NCBI RefSeq assembly: GCF_024713975.1
Contig: NC_091106.1
Coordinates: 8,907,001 to 8,971,000 of the forward strand
Reading direction: 5' to 3'
Source: Paralichthys olivaceus
Lineage: Eukaryota > Chordata > Actinopteri > Pleuronectiformes > Paralichthyidae
DNA: 64,000 nucleotides
The translations under genes and the position numbers were made by a program. The notes beneath the pieces are model-generated. The model saw nothing but the letters and a program-made list of their open reading frames with translations. It did no database searches and had not been told where the DNA came from. Numbering within the stretch: the stretch's first letter is position 1; each line of letters starts with the position of its first letter. Shown here one piece after another: positions 24,301 to 36,410 of this stretch.

Positions 24301-25654
24301 GATTAGTCTTATCTGATGCTGGTCAAAGACCCAGCGCTGTAGAGCAGACAGCAGTGTTGCTTTTTCTGATGAAACAGGTGCTTTAAAAAGGATTCAATTA
24401 ACTCTCAGGTCATAGCCACGCATTGATCACTGCGGCCACGAGGTCAGACTAGGATCAGGGATGTGATCCTCGACTCGAGTTGTAACTAAAGCTACAATAT
24501 GCCTGCAGGAGTGTTATACACAAACATGGGGCCCATCAATCAGAATCACAGGGGCTTATCGGGAATCTTTTGTGGTTGTCGAGTAGTCACACCTCACAAT
24601 AAAAGCAAGGCTAAACTGGATCGTAACATTTCCAGAAGGCTGAGCAATAAAATGGAACATCTGTTGGGGGCAGCTGGGTGGCAAAGTGACTCTAAACCTG
24701 TAAATCAGAGTTCAGAACTCTAACATCTCCGAGCATCCACCCGCCTGTCTGCAGTATCCTTGAGACAGACATTGAACTGCTGCCGGCTCCAGGGGCGCTG
24801 CTGTGTAGCTGATCCTGGCCTCTGACCTCTGACTTCAAGCATAAAGAATTTCTCTAAGGGGATCAATAAACCTTCACATTATTATCTAATAGCTGTTCTC
24901 CCTTCTCCTCTGTAACGTGTTGCTACAGTAACAAGCTGGTCAGATAAATGATGCACTGACTGGAAACGGCTCACGCTGCATTTCCGACCACCATTTAAAT
25001 AGATATAGTCCTGTCTTATTTTAGGGATCCATGGTTTTGCATTCCACAGAAGCAAAAACAGGAGCGCATTCCTCAGTGAGCCAAACCTCGCCTGGTTTGA
25101 ATGGTGAGAGAGCTTTCTATTCCTGACAGGCTGCAGAGTGGACCCAGATCCTGCAGAGCTGTGGACTGGACCAGGCGTCTCTCTCTGGGATCAACAAAGG
25201 GCCACTTGGTGCTTCATCTCACTTTCCATCTCTGCGAGCATTTACAAGGGAGGCGAAGAGGCCAGACCAGATGGGATCTGTCATAAGATGCTATTACAGT
25301 ACTGACAGAGCAGGTTTCTCATCGTGGTCTCATCTGAAGGAGATAGTCCAGGGCTCGTTATCGCCTCACACATCGTAGAGATATGGTACAAGATGAATGC
25401 AGGACAACCACCTCATCACTCATCTTTGAGCCATATCGAAGTACTTACTGCCCGATTTCATGCTGGATACAGTGAAAGTCGAGTATCAGCTTGTGTTCCC
25501 GCCCGTCGTTTTTATAGAAGACTGGCTATGCATTGTAACACAGCATCCCCACAGAGGGTAAACATTAGTGCAGCTTGATATAACATTTCAAACACAGTTT
25601 TACAGCCCTGGCTCTTCGTCTGTTTGATCAGACACATCAACATTTCCACGTCAG

Positions 25655-25689
<35 letters not shown>

Positions 25690-26300
25690 GCGTGCCTGCT
25701 CGCGACCTTTAAGGTTTCTCATGTCAGGTTCTGGAGATACTTACTAGGGTTGGACTGGCTCATGGTTGGAGTACGCTCTGGTTGGGCTGGCTGAACCCTG
25801 TTAAAAGCTGTTTGTAGCAATGAGAAACAGGCACATAGGAACAGAGAGGAAAAGGAAGGAGAAGGGGGACAAAAGAGAGCTTCAGGTCTCGGGAGGGCTC
25901 CATCCACATGCCCAGCTGTTTCACTTTGAGCAAAGCTGAAGGCAATTTCACCGCAGCATGATATCAAAAACAAAAGGGATATATGCCGGGAATATTTACA
26001 GGCCTTGAGTCAGCTTCATTTGCCTTGTTTCATCTTGGAAAATGAAAACATGACTGAGAGGATGTGCCTGATGACAGACAGCAGCGGCCATCGTCAAAGG
26101 AATGTTAGCTGAGATGCTTGATGGAGTGGATTAGTGGTGACCCCGGGGTTTAGGATCGCAGGGGCTTATGGGTGTGGACATGATGGTCAGACTTACAGCG
26201 GCCTACGTCTCCTGGATTCTTGTTCCAACAAAGACATCTCCCCCTCCCTTCTGCCCTTGACCCACAATCCCTGTCAGTCCCACCTTGTCTGTCTGTTCGT

Positions 26301-26334
<34 letters not shown>

Positions 26335-29300
26335 ATGTGCATGTGCATGTGCGTGTTGTTGATGAGGCTGACCTGGGCCGACTGGAGAAGATAGCTGTCT
26401 CCTCATAGCCGACCCTGCCTCTTGTCTGCGCAGACCTGGGACCAGAGTTTGGGGAGCGATGAGATAACATTAAAAAACATTCACCAGTTCATCTTCAACT
26501 GCACATTAAATACTAATATACAATAAATCTATGAATATATCATATATAGATATATGATGACAAAGACTTTATGATGACTTTAAAACTTTTCACAGTAACA
26601 ATGTGATGTCCCCTCTTTGTAATGGCAGCCAAAAGATTGAAGACCATATTATATTTAGAACTAAACTGTAAATCAGATCTGTGGCGCAAATGTGATCAGT
26701 GCCTGAATTAAGATTAACAGGTTTCTCCTTTACATTAATTGTGATAATGACTATACAGGCAAAATAATATAACATGAGGACTACTAGTTCAGAGGAATGG
26801 AATATTCCCATTTTTATTGCCTCTGCCAAGGAGGTTATGTTTTCTGTTATGTTTGTTTGTTAGCAGGATTACACAAAAACTCATCTGAATAATCAGGGGG
26901 CAGGTCCAGGGATTTGTTTTCACTTTCTTTAATGTTGCAAGTATAAAAAAAAAAAAGTCCTTAATTTTTCAGAGAGTATATAATTACTCCATCAACTTTC
27001 ATTCTAATCTGTTGAGTAATTTTTGCATAATCCTGCAAACCAGCAAACAAAACAGAAAACATAACCTCCTTGCCAGAGGTAGTACATGCTTTGCTAATAC
27101 GGAGTGAGTAGTAGTTGAATCCTGTATTTCAGTGTATTTGACAGTAACAACACAGAAAGTGCTTCTTGCAGCCCTATGTTAGCAGTGTTTAAAGCAGCTG
27201 TGCTGAGACAGAACAGAGACGCCATGCAAAGTGTATCAGTACAGAAACAAAGAAAACAGATAGAGTACATGTGGAATCAATTTCAGTCTATGAAAAGGTA
27301 GAATGAAAAAAGAAACACAGAGATTAAAGCTTGGTTTACCTGTACTGGCACGCTGTGGAAATCTATTCGGATAGGCACCTCCTCTGAATACTTTGAAGAA
27401 ATGCCAATGTTAAATTCAACTTGAATCGCTGTATTTTGGGTAAAGGAATTTTTCCATGAGCTGCAGAATCAGTGAGAGGATCGACATACCTTGGCCGGGA
27501 CTCTTTCCTTGACTGATTTGTGTCTTCCCTATACCAATAACACAATGTGGGGCAAATTTAGACAAGATACTTGTTGTTTACATGTAAATTAGGTAGAAAA
27601 AATACTAACGTCAACAGTTTTGGTTTTAGCATCTACTTCTATCCCAAGTCATGGTCCTACTGTTTTAAGTGTTTAGCTTAAAACAAGTGAACTGAACTAA
27701 TTTCACTTTAAATACACAAGTTGTGCCTTTGATATTGACAAACTTGCTTTGAATCAGGACCAACCATAACTTTAAACACAGAATATTATAAATCCTGATG
27801 CACGCTATTCCCAAAAGTCTGATGTGAAGTAAACACCCCATGCTTCATGGAAATTCCTGCACACCCTGATGTTAAGCAACACCAAAGCACCACTTCATGC
27901 CACCAAAAAAAACGTACAATGTTGACCCCCGTTTGCTCTGCTCCACTTACTTGAACTTGCCGCTGCCACAGAGGCAAGGTACGGGTGACTGCTGCCTAGA
28001 TAGAAGAAAGACAGATGGGGCACCAATATGGAGACGAGAGAGATAATGTTACAGAAAATGAAGGAGACAGAAATGGTTGGGAGGTTGTCTGGCACACAGC
28101 CCATTTCATTTGCACACATACCTTGGAGATACTGCGGCATTGTCTACCCTGTGTCGCTGCGTTTCTATCCAAAACAGGGCAAATGACTTGCAGCGATTAC
28201 CGCCTGATAAAGTTTTTGTCTCATAAAAACAATGAACGGTCTGGTGATCAACTGAACAGCAGGGTGCCAAATCAAAGACCAGCAGTAATTTGTTGTAATT
28301 GCAGCCGTGACTTGTAATTACCAGCCCCAGACATTTGCTTTCATCGCTCTGATTCCAGTTAAAAGCAGCTAAAGTTGTTAGTTCTACCTCAGCTACAGGC
28401 GGCACACAGGCTGCAGTGGATCTTCTGCATGGATTGGTTTTACTGGATCATTAACTGCATCCAAGTAAACGCACAATCCTCCACATGTCATACATGGATC
28501 CATTGATTGAGAAGAAAGAGTTGGCTTGTTGTATGTATGCAACAACAACATGTGGGTGAGGTGGGCTTTTGTACCTGCATCCCTGACTTTGTGCACAGCA
28601 GCTCGAGCTCTGGTAGTCGTGGATGGCGGCGGAGGTGTTGTGGTGCTGGTGGTGGTGGTTGCAGCCTGTGTGGTGGTGGTGGGTTCAGGTGTTGTTGTCG
28701 TGGTGGGTTCAGGTGTGGTCGACAGCGGCGTGGTGGCCTCCTTTTGACCTACGAGGAGACAGCAGATAGAGGCAGTCATATAGCAGATGGATGTATGTGG
28801 AGGAAGAGCGTCTACACTAACTGCTGTGTTGCAATGCATTCTTGACATTCTTAACCAGGACTGCAGAGCTTCGACTCCTCGCTCAACCTGAGTGAAGTTC
28901 AACATGCCGGAGTCAAGCGCAGGGTCGTCTATCAAGTAGCTGTTTGTCCCAGAAATCATAGATCTGGTGACATCTGTATGTCTACATATGGCTACTATTT
29001 CAGTGTGAAACAAGACTTAATATATTTGAAAATATAATTCATAATATCTTGGTAAATTTGCCCAATTTGAAACAAGAATCTCTTGATTTGCAAATCAGTC
29101 CTAATCAGATTGTGAAACATTCATCATTTTTTAAACCTCTCATTGACAACATAAAGGCCCTGCACCTGAACTCATAGTCACATTAAAGATTAAAATCAGA
29201 GTGTAGAAATAACCCTCCTCTCACTTGTCTTCACGTAGGTTGGTCTTGAAGGAACATAGTCCAGAGTTGACGGGTAGATGACTCCTTTCTTCGGTTTCCC

Positions 29301-30942
29301 CACTGAAACACAACAGAGCCATCTGTTGGCTGGAGGCTTTATTCTGCAGAGCTATGTTCAATGTTGTTTGTTTGTTTATTACCTGAGACAACAAAAGACT
29401 CCCTCCACTTTGGTAGAGACAGAGATCGCACCCCGTTGGAGTTGCTGCCTTTGTAAATGTTCTGGCCGGCCATCTTCCTTACGATCACCTTTCCTCCTGT
29501 GTTGGTGATGACGCCGCTGTGGACGCAAACATTTTTATCATCAATAATGATTACTGTCCCTCACAGGAACTTTGTTTCATGTTCATCGCCCCACTGTTCA
29601 CCTGTGGATGGCTGCGTTGCAGATGCTGGAGATGGAGGCGAACACCCCCGTCCCGTAGACTTGCTGCTTTGTCTCTTTACAGTGTGCTGGACACTTGGCT
29701 ATGAACTCTGGGAGGTTGATCTTTCCTGCTCTGACATCACACTCTATCTCTGGAACAACTGGAGAGAGGAGGAGGTAGAGCAATATGGTTAAAGACATTT
29801 TATACAGGTCAAGATTTCATTCTTATCATAGAAATACAAAAGCAAAAAGGAAAGTGGTCTGATAACCTACATTATTTATTTGTCATAAAATATTGTTATA
29901 TATTATTATGTTATTTAAAAAAAATCCTATCTCACAATGTTAACGAAAAGAAATAAAATCCTGGATCCATCCCCTGATCCAGATCCTCACATAGGTTTGA
30001 TGGGTTTTTCCATGACCTATCCCACATCCTCCCACCATTGGTGGTAATCAGTGAGTAGTTTTTATGTAATGCTGCTAACTAACAGAAAGTATAACTAACA
30101 AATGCTGAAACTGTAAAGTTCAGGCTATAGATTTGAATAATTCGTACTTTGTCTTTGTCTTATATGATAGCTACTGATAGCTATAGCTTTAAAAAACTAT
30201 TGAGTTATACTCCTTTGGGGCTTTGGGAAATTCTGACTGGTATTTTTTTTTATTTACTATTATTTTATTAATTAATTTACCAAATAATCAGCAGAATTAT
30301 TATAACAAACACAGCCTGGTTTTAACTCCTTCACAATAAAACAGGATCAGTGACATGCTGCTGAAACAAATTCTAATAATAATAACAACCAACTTCAGCC
30401 CAATTAATAATGAATAAATAAATGCTGTGAGTTTTTTAATTATAAGGCCTTTTTGAAGTGAGTTGACTGCAGTGCAGAGAGGCAGAGGACACAGAATTGT
30501 TTTTAAATTATGTTTATTTTATTGTTTCCTTATTTTTATCCTTCACCATGTACAGCGACTTTGAGAGCTTTGAAAAGCGCTATATAAATATGATGTATCA
30601 TTATTATTATTATAGAAGCACCGGGAGTGATGGAGATTACAGCCCTGATAGTTGCTGATGTCACCTTGCTTTGGTTTCTTGTTCTTTGCTCCGTTCGGCT
30701 TGGCCCAGCAAGCACAGGACAGGAGGAGCACTGCTGGGGAGGCAGAGGGAGTTTTACATAAATAACAGACAGAGACGTGATCATCATCGTGTGCAACAGA
30801 CAGAAAAGAGAGTCAGAGGGAGATGCACTGGCAGAGTATTTTTGTGGAAATATGATTATTATTTTATTTGAAAGCAGCGTCCTCCTGCAGAGAGACAGAG
30901 TGGTCGCTCACCGAGGCAGATGGCAGTGGGTGATGCTCTCAT
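18123..30942 (-). CDS. vit: Vitrin: secreted LCCL and double VWA extracellular matrix protein
   Basis: Vitrin is a secreted matrix protein. Twenty-one coding exons (transcript order) give 2391 nt, 796 residues: 30942-30912, 30730-30665, 29758-29602, 29516-29383, 29302-29225, 28748-28575, 27995-27951, 27528-27490, 27390-27340, 25807-25745, 23695-23621, 23441-23376, 22952-22890, 22506-22444, 22162-22115, 21259-21194, 20683-20536, 20449-20346, 19643-19417, 19144-18631, 18301-18123. Signal peptide about 1-20 (MRASPTAICLVLLLSCACWA). LCCL about 37-128 with Cys39, CPAHC and SSICNAAIHSG. Linker about 130-405, Thr/Pro/Ser-rich. VWA1 about 407-566 with intact MIDAS DGSWS (D417). VWA2 about 610-790 with DGSSS (D619), GGTST and ITDGRS. 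C-terminus FNSQPRN matches mammalian vitrin as remembered. Mammalian vitrin is near 680-690 residues, so this linker is longer. The GDPN-CK junction supports exon 21194-21259. The least certain acceptors are 25807 and 27390. Confidence 0.94.
18325..18375. repeat. (AC)n microsatellite beside the last vit exon
   Basis: About 25 AC units on the + strand, UG repeats in the vit transcript. It ends about 24 nt upstream of the acceptor of the final coding exon, in the polypyrimidine/branch-point neighbourhood. Confidence 0.95.
19275..19329. repeat. (TG)n microsatellite, imperfect, in vit intron
   Basis: TG/CG-interrupted tract on the + strand, CA repeats in the vit transcript, about 90 nt past the donor at 19417. 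Confidence 0.95.
21100..21147. repeat. Remnant of the dispersed repeat family (copy B)
   Basis: TCCTCCTTGGCGGAGGTAAA matches the terminal part of the element at 26818-27083 (CTCCTTGCCAGAGGTAG). Only an end is recognisable. Confidence 0.45.
21341..21669. mobile_element. MITE with TTAA target duplications
   Basis: A 329-bp element starts AGGGATGGTTCACCAAAAAA and ends with the near-exact reverse complement (TTTTTTGGTGAACTATCCCT). It is flanked by TTAA at 21337-21340 and 21670-21673. The long terminal inverted repeats continue for about 30 bp. It has no coding capacity. TTAA duplication is typical of piggyBac-type insertion; the superfamily call is inference. It lies in the vit intron between exons 21194-21259 and 22115-22162. 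Confidence 0.88.
25653..25692. repeat. (TG)n microsatellite
   Basis: TG tract with one TT interruption, 50 nt downstream of the donor of vit exon 25745-25807, so CA repeats in the transcript. Confidence 0.92.
26303..26356. repeat. (TG)n microsatellite with TGCATG extension
   Basis: TG tract followed by several GTGCAT units inside a vit intron. The short open frames across it encode low-complexity Cys/Val or His/Thr runs and are not genes. Confidence 0.92.
26818..27083. mobile_element. Palindromic MITE-like repeat (copy C)
   Basis: The left end CCTCTGCCAAGGAGGTTATG and the right end, the reverse complement of CTCTGGCAAGGAGGTTATG, form long inverted repeats that continue through GTTTGTTTGTTAGCAGGATT on the left and its counterpart on the right. 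No transposase is present and no clear target duplication was found. It is the most complete member of a family with at least five other partial copies here. Confidence 0.7.
29935..30095 (-). repeat. Dispersed repeat copy D (reverse orientation)
   Basis: CTGGATCCATCCCCTGATCC, the hallmark of the internal part of this family, reads in reverse, followed by GGGTTTTTCC and GTAGTTTTTATGTAATGCTG. It lies between the second and third coding exons of vit. Confidence 0.6.
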
Positions 30943-31393
30943 CGTGATGGATGGTGTGCTGGTTGAGGAGGTCAGCCGAGTGTCTGTGTACAATCTCCCA
31001 ACCTTAGAGAGAGAGAGGAGGAGCAGCAGAATTTCATTGTTATTCTCTGAAACCAAACTCCTCAAGTATAGTCTGACGTCTTAGTCAGCATTTCAGCTCG
31101 AGTATAAACTTGTGCCACTGAGATAAACTTTCCAGAGATTTCTGGATGAACAGCAGATGGTCTATAGACCTGCACAAAGAGCTGAATGACTCATGAAGTG
31201 CATGTGAATTCTTTATATTTTTGTAAAATTTTAAAAATCTTATGGTGCTTGTTTTCTAAATCTGTATTTATACAAGCTATGAAAACAGTATATAATCACT
31301 TGTATCATTTTGAAAAGAATTTCATTTTATTTTATGCATAATAATATCATACTTGGACATCAATTATGGGCAATAATAGTGATGTTAGATTAA

Positions 31394-31431
<38 letters not shown>

Positions 31432-31453
31432 GGATAGATAGATAGATAGATAA
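31394..31453. repeat. (GATA)n microsatellite
   Basis: About 14 GATA units with one GATG interruption, in the 5' intron of vit. Confidence 0.95.
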
Positions 31454-34218
31454 ATAATTAAAGTGCTTTTACAATCTATGCTGTCATGTTCCAAGATATG
31501 CATATCCTGTAAGGGGGTTAATATAATTTATTATCATAATTATAATTATTTTATTATTTTGAAAATATCTTTCATAACTTGTGTTGCCCCATCTACTTCT
31601 CGGTTTAGATCAGTAGCTGTTGGCTATAAAATGTCTAAACCTTTTTTCCAGTAGCTTAACAATGAACATCTGGGCTCTGAGACAAAACGTGTGTGAGTCC
31701 TCCCTCCTCTATCTGAGGAGTCAGACTCAATTAGAGAGAACACACAGACATCACTTAATGAGTCAGGAATGGAGAACTGTGTCAGACGGCTTCTTTTGTT
31801 TGACACCAACAACCACATCAAGCAGGGTCCCAGTTTGAAGTAGTGACTGTTTCCAGTAGACTCAGCATTTATTTCTGCGCCTGTCATTCCAATTTAAAAG
31901 TTACACCCACGTGAAGACAATCAAGCAAAGCCAAAGCCTGCGTTAACAACAACACAAGTGGGTCACTGACATGTCGCTCCAGACCTGAAGTGATGGTAGC
32001 CCTGGTGATAACTATCTGAATTAATTCACACGGCCACACAGAGTCTTATTACACCGGCTGGTGGGTGAACTACTCCTGAGAGCCACCCCAGGCCCCGTTG
32101 TGAGCCAAGGTGCTGGGACGGAGCTCCCTCCCAGAGAGGGTGATGACTGAGGCCTCCCTGTTAACAGAGGAATGCTGTACCTCCCACGAGGGCGGCGTCA
32201 CGTCTGTCACTGCCGCCACACACCAGCAGGTTCAATCTGATCAAGTGGGAACATGTGATCATACAGCGACCTCTGATGCAGGGTCACATGGGATGCAGCT
32301 CTGACTGACGTTTACAGCCCGTTAGCAATATGAAGAGGGACGACTGAATACACAGCGTAATTATACACCTGTCGTATTTGTGACTAGAAGATCTCTGGTT
32401 GTAATTACACTGAGTAAATCATGGCCCTACTGCAATGTGACAACTGAGCAAGGCCCAAAACCAGTGCTGCGTTCAGGTGCTAATGTGTGAAGAGGGAAAT
32501 TAGCTTTCAGCTACATTTTCCAGGATAAATGATGGTTTAACAAAAATTACCACCTCGTGGTCTTATTCCTGCTCCAAGTTGAAGGAGATATGATCACGTG
32601 ATGGCGTCTTTGCAGCCGCTTACATTATGATGTCACAGTGAAGTTGACTTTTACCTTTTGGATGTGAAATCCCATTAGACATTTCGTGTTCAATTGCGTC
32701 ATAATTAGAGTATGAAATCTTCTTGTGTGACCAAAAACATGTCATATGCATGTTAGTTGAAGACATTCCCTTGAGGCGTTCCTGAGGTATTACATTCACG
32801 TAAGTGGGACAGACAGATTTACAACCTGAAGTTTGAAAGCCTCAGGCCATGGCTGTCACCGGTGTGGATGCAGAACACAGAAAGGGAACAAGCCATGGGG
32901 ACTTTATTGTAATTCTATTGTCAGTAATTATAACTGTATTTCAGATATAAATTAACTCTGCTGACTGACACAAACATCGAGTTCACTTATTCACTCTCCA
33001 CATGAAAGAATTTCAACACAACTCTGATGTCTGTACAGTAAATACAGCCAGCAGCACATTAGCAAATGGAAAACAAGGAAACATTAATTCAGAATCTGTC
33101 CAAAGGAGATGAAATCCACCTGACGGCACCTCTAATGTTGAGTAATTAACATGTTACATCTTGTTGGTTAAAGCTGTACTGAAACCACAGTGTAGAAACG
33201 TTTGTTTGACTTATTTTCTGGAACAACAACAAAAAAAAAAGTTTCTTCCCTGCTTTAGTTTTTCCCGTGGTCATGTTTGGACAAAGTGAAGGTAGCTGTT
33301 TCCCTGATCTTTTCATCAGACTCTCAGCAGGAAAGCAAAATCTCTCTCCCAAATTGTCAAAAAGATTTTTCAAAATATGAAGAGAGAATAAGCAGTGGTC
33401 TCTTATACAATAACATCCTGTACTGTGCTGGTATACAGTCCTGTCAGGCTGGTAAACACAAGTGTAGTGATGTGAATGAACAAGATCTCTGGGTGTTATC
33501 TCTCTCTCCATGTGTGGCTCTAATGTAGTTTCAAACTGCATGTGGTTCATGTTGTGTGGTAATTATGGAAACCTTAGGAATAAACACTTCAAACGTAACA
33601 TATCATGTGAAGGTGAAAAGTAATATAGCTGCAACTGGCAGTGAAAGGACTTTCCCTGATGCGGCTCCACATTTTTATCTGACATTCATGAGCACTGACA
33701 TGATTTTTCCACAGTGTTGTGCTTTGACAAGCAGGTAGATCCCTGCTGCACATTCAGGACTACAATTTGTCCTTGCGGGGGAAAGAAATCTGAGGTTGGG
33801 AACAAGCCGGGACAGATATGTACATCTACTCTGCGGGAGACAGACCTGCAGCGTTTGAATAGGTGAGTCAGTGCACTCCACTGAATAAAGCAAACAACAA
33901 ATCTGATCTGTCTTTGACCTTTGAGGAAATCTTAACTGTGAGCATCAGGCTCCACCAATGCTGAGAAGAAAAGAAAGAAGTGTGTTTATAGTGATGCTGT
34001 TCCTCCGAAGAGTCCTTTAAGAGAAGAGTGGCATCACTGTGGGTGAAAATGAAATGTGTAAATGAATTACGAGAATTTAAAACCTCTGAATCTGCGTTCT
34101 CCAGCCTGTTCTCTAAACGCCTCCTTCTCCGAGAAATGAAACGCATTACAGGGTAAATGATATCCTTTGACAAACACTGTGGGGAGTTTCCTGTACAGTA
34201 GATAATAGATCCTGAGGG

Positions 34219-34246
34219 CACACACACACACACACACACACACACA
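34219..34246. repeat. (CA)n microsatellite
   Basis: Uninterrupted CA tract in the 5' intron of vit. Confidence 0.93.
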
Positions 34247-36279
34247 GCTAAATGAACCAAAAACAAACAAAGCATAGATCTGAGATCACACATCACATGC
34301 TCAGATAGCTTTGGAGAAAGCCTTTCAGACTCACCGCCACCATAAATCACAGACAGGGTGGGTGGGTCACCTTTTGTGCGAGTGTTGTATATTTTGCATA
34401 CACCTGTGTTAGACTTGTGATAAGGCATGCAAAGCTTGTCCCTTCAGTGCATTCTCAGCTGGCCTGTTTTTATATTTATACATTTTTCACCATACTGAGA
34501 TTCTCAAACATCTAATTTCAGCAGGGTGGGGACACCAATCAAACAAACCATCATTGTAACAAAACAAAAAAGATCTAAGTAATTTCACAGCCACTTCCAA
34601 AGATGCAAGTTTCTGTGCAGAGGCTTTTGTAGAGAACCCAGCAGCTCAGACAGGTCACATAGTTTCAGGATTTAAAAATGCAATTCAATTCTGGACAACC
34701 CTCTCTCTAAAATGTAGATTACACGCACAAAACAACCTCAACCAAGATTACATAAGGCCGAGCTGCACAAAAAAATACCTGTTGTTGCAATGAAATTAAC
34801 ATTTTCAGCTCCTGCAGGCAGATTGCAGAGAGCAGCAGAAATCTGATAATGCAGGATGGAAATCACACCTGGCAGGAGCATCACAGTTATACAGTGGCTC
34901 TAATGCAAACAGGATGTACACTAGCTATCTGTATTTCAAAGGCCAGCCCACAGTGGGTTCTCAAAACATAGGGCAGACCACACACACTTGTGACTGGTGC
35001 ACTATAGTCTTGAAGGTGCTTGAAAGCATTGGGGCATAAGCATTATTTCACATTTTACCCTTAAAACGTTCTCCCGGTGACATGTGGTGAACTTATGGCA
35101 CAAGCAGCTTCAGGCAAAACAAAAGGACAGTTTTTCAAGCTGTCTCCAGTTCAGCAGCACGCATTCACATTCCTAGTCTGGAGTGGTGAAAAGGGACGGA
35201 TATTATATGAGTACAATAACCAGCTGAGGACTTAATTCCACCATGGTTCTAAGTGATGGCCTGTCTGAAAAGAGACAGCACACACACACCCTGTGCCAGG
35301 GAGTGTTAAATCCGAGCATTCACAGGTGTCAGAATCGAAAGGTAAGCTTGAGAGATGTGCCAAGTGTTGTTAGGAGCCAACTTTATCAAGAACCACTCGA
35401 GAGATCACACATAGGGAAGCCAACATGTCTCTACAAGGTCACTTCTATCGCCTTTTGGGAAGCTGCTGCTGCTGGGACGCTTTTTGTTTATGGAGCACAG
35501 TACAGGCTGAATTACTTTAATACTTGGCACTGGCTTCAGTGCAAGCTGGAGCATGTAGCCTGCAGATGGACATATCGTATAGAGACCAACTGAGTTTAAC
35601 CAGGCTCTGTCAGACCATACAGAAATGTCAGAGTGAGCACAGAGAAATGTCAAACACCATATTCAAGAAATTAAAACAAAAGTGAAGGAACTCAGCTCTG
35701 AGGCGTGCAAATGATCATACTGGCAAAATGGATCCTTTCAAATAAAGTCACAAGCAACCTGACAGCTTCATTTTCCGCAGGTTTGTCTTTTTAAATGAAC
35801 CATTAGAAGCAGCCTACAGTATGAATGAGGCCAAATTCATGAAGCTGAAAACCTCACTGAGGGAGGGAGGAAGGAGGTGTTTACTAAAAGAAATAGGAAA
35901 ATAAACAGAAAGTGAAACAAGCGCTGAATTTGAGCAGCAGAGCGCTTATTTGGGCAGAATGTCAAAACCTCACATCCTCAGCAGACACGAACCAGAGCCA
36001 TGAAGTGCAAATGAAACAAACGTTAATGAAAATTAAAAACGAAAAAACATCCTGTAATTTTCATTAAAATTCACCACAGATCTGACTATTAAAACTAAAA
36101 ACGCGCTTGGATTAAAAAAAAAAAAGGGGGGGCTCATATTACGCGCAATTACGCACGATTTAAAAAGTGAATGATTCATTCGCGCCACACAGCAGTCAAC
36201 TCAAAATCCCCAGTTCACGTGCGGAGCTGTGTCTCTGCTCCAACCCATCGTGTCCGTGAGACAACGAAGGTGCACTTAC

Positions 36280-36410
36280 CTGCCAAAGCAAAGTAATCCT
36301 CCAGGCGTCACAAAAAACCCTGGTAATTCCGTGCGTAACTCTCGCCCGAGACCTCACTTCTTTCCCTGCAGCGGGCGTGTATGGAAACGCTGAGCTGCTC
36401 CACCTGGACT
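36280..36410 (-). other. vit: Likely vit non-coding first exon and start region
   Basis: On the - strand a good donor (CAG then gtaagtgc) ends an exon at 36280, and an acceptor after a pyrimidine-rich tract opens the exon carrying the vit start codon at 31002. The coding exon has 60 nt of 5' UTR before the ATG at 30942-30940. A TTTTATT element at 36437-36443 lies a short distance upstream and could act as a weak TATA. The exon's upstream edge is not defined; assignment to vit rests on orientation and spacing. Confidence 0.4.

Larger units (their letters stand above)
31003..36279 (-). other. Large 5' intron of vit, non-coding
   Basis: 5.3 kb between the inferred non-coding exon and the start-codon exon. 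Apart from a GATA microsatellite (31394-31453) and a CA tract (34219-34246) I see no coding exon, no RNA gene and no transposon with clean ends. Confidence 0.45.

Noticed and set aside
25745..25797. Alternative acceptor giving a 53-nt vit exon
   Set aside because: It breaks frame with the neighbouring exon; the acceptor 10 nt upstream gives 63 nt and a continuous frame.
26150..26470. Open frames across the TG repeat encoding Cys/Val or His/Thr runs
   Set aside because: They are microsatellite translations, not genes.
28121..28142. Extra small vit exon ending CTCCAAG before a gtatgt donor
   Set aside because: The upstream acceptor is poor, there is an in-frame TAG just before it, and exon 28575-28748 joins exon 27951-27995 directly in frame.
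28507..28845. Gly/Cys/Arg-rich open frame on the + strand
   Set aside because: It is the antisense of the Thr/Pro-rich vit exon, whose - strand splice phases fit the rest of vit exactly.
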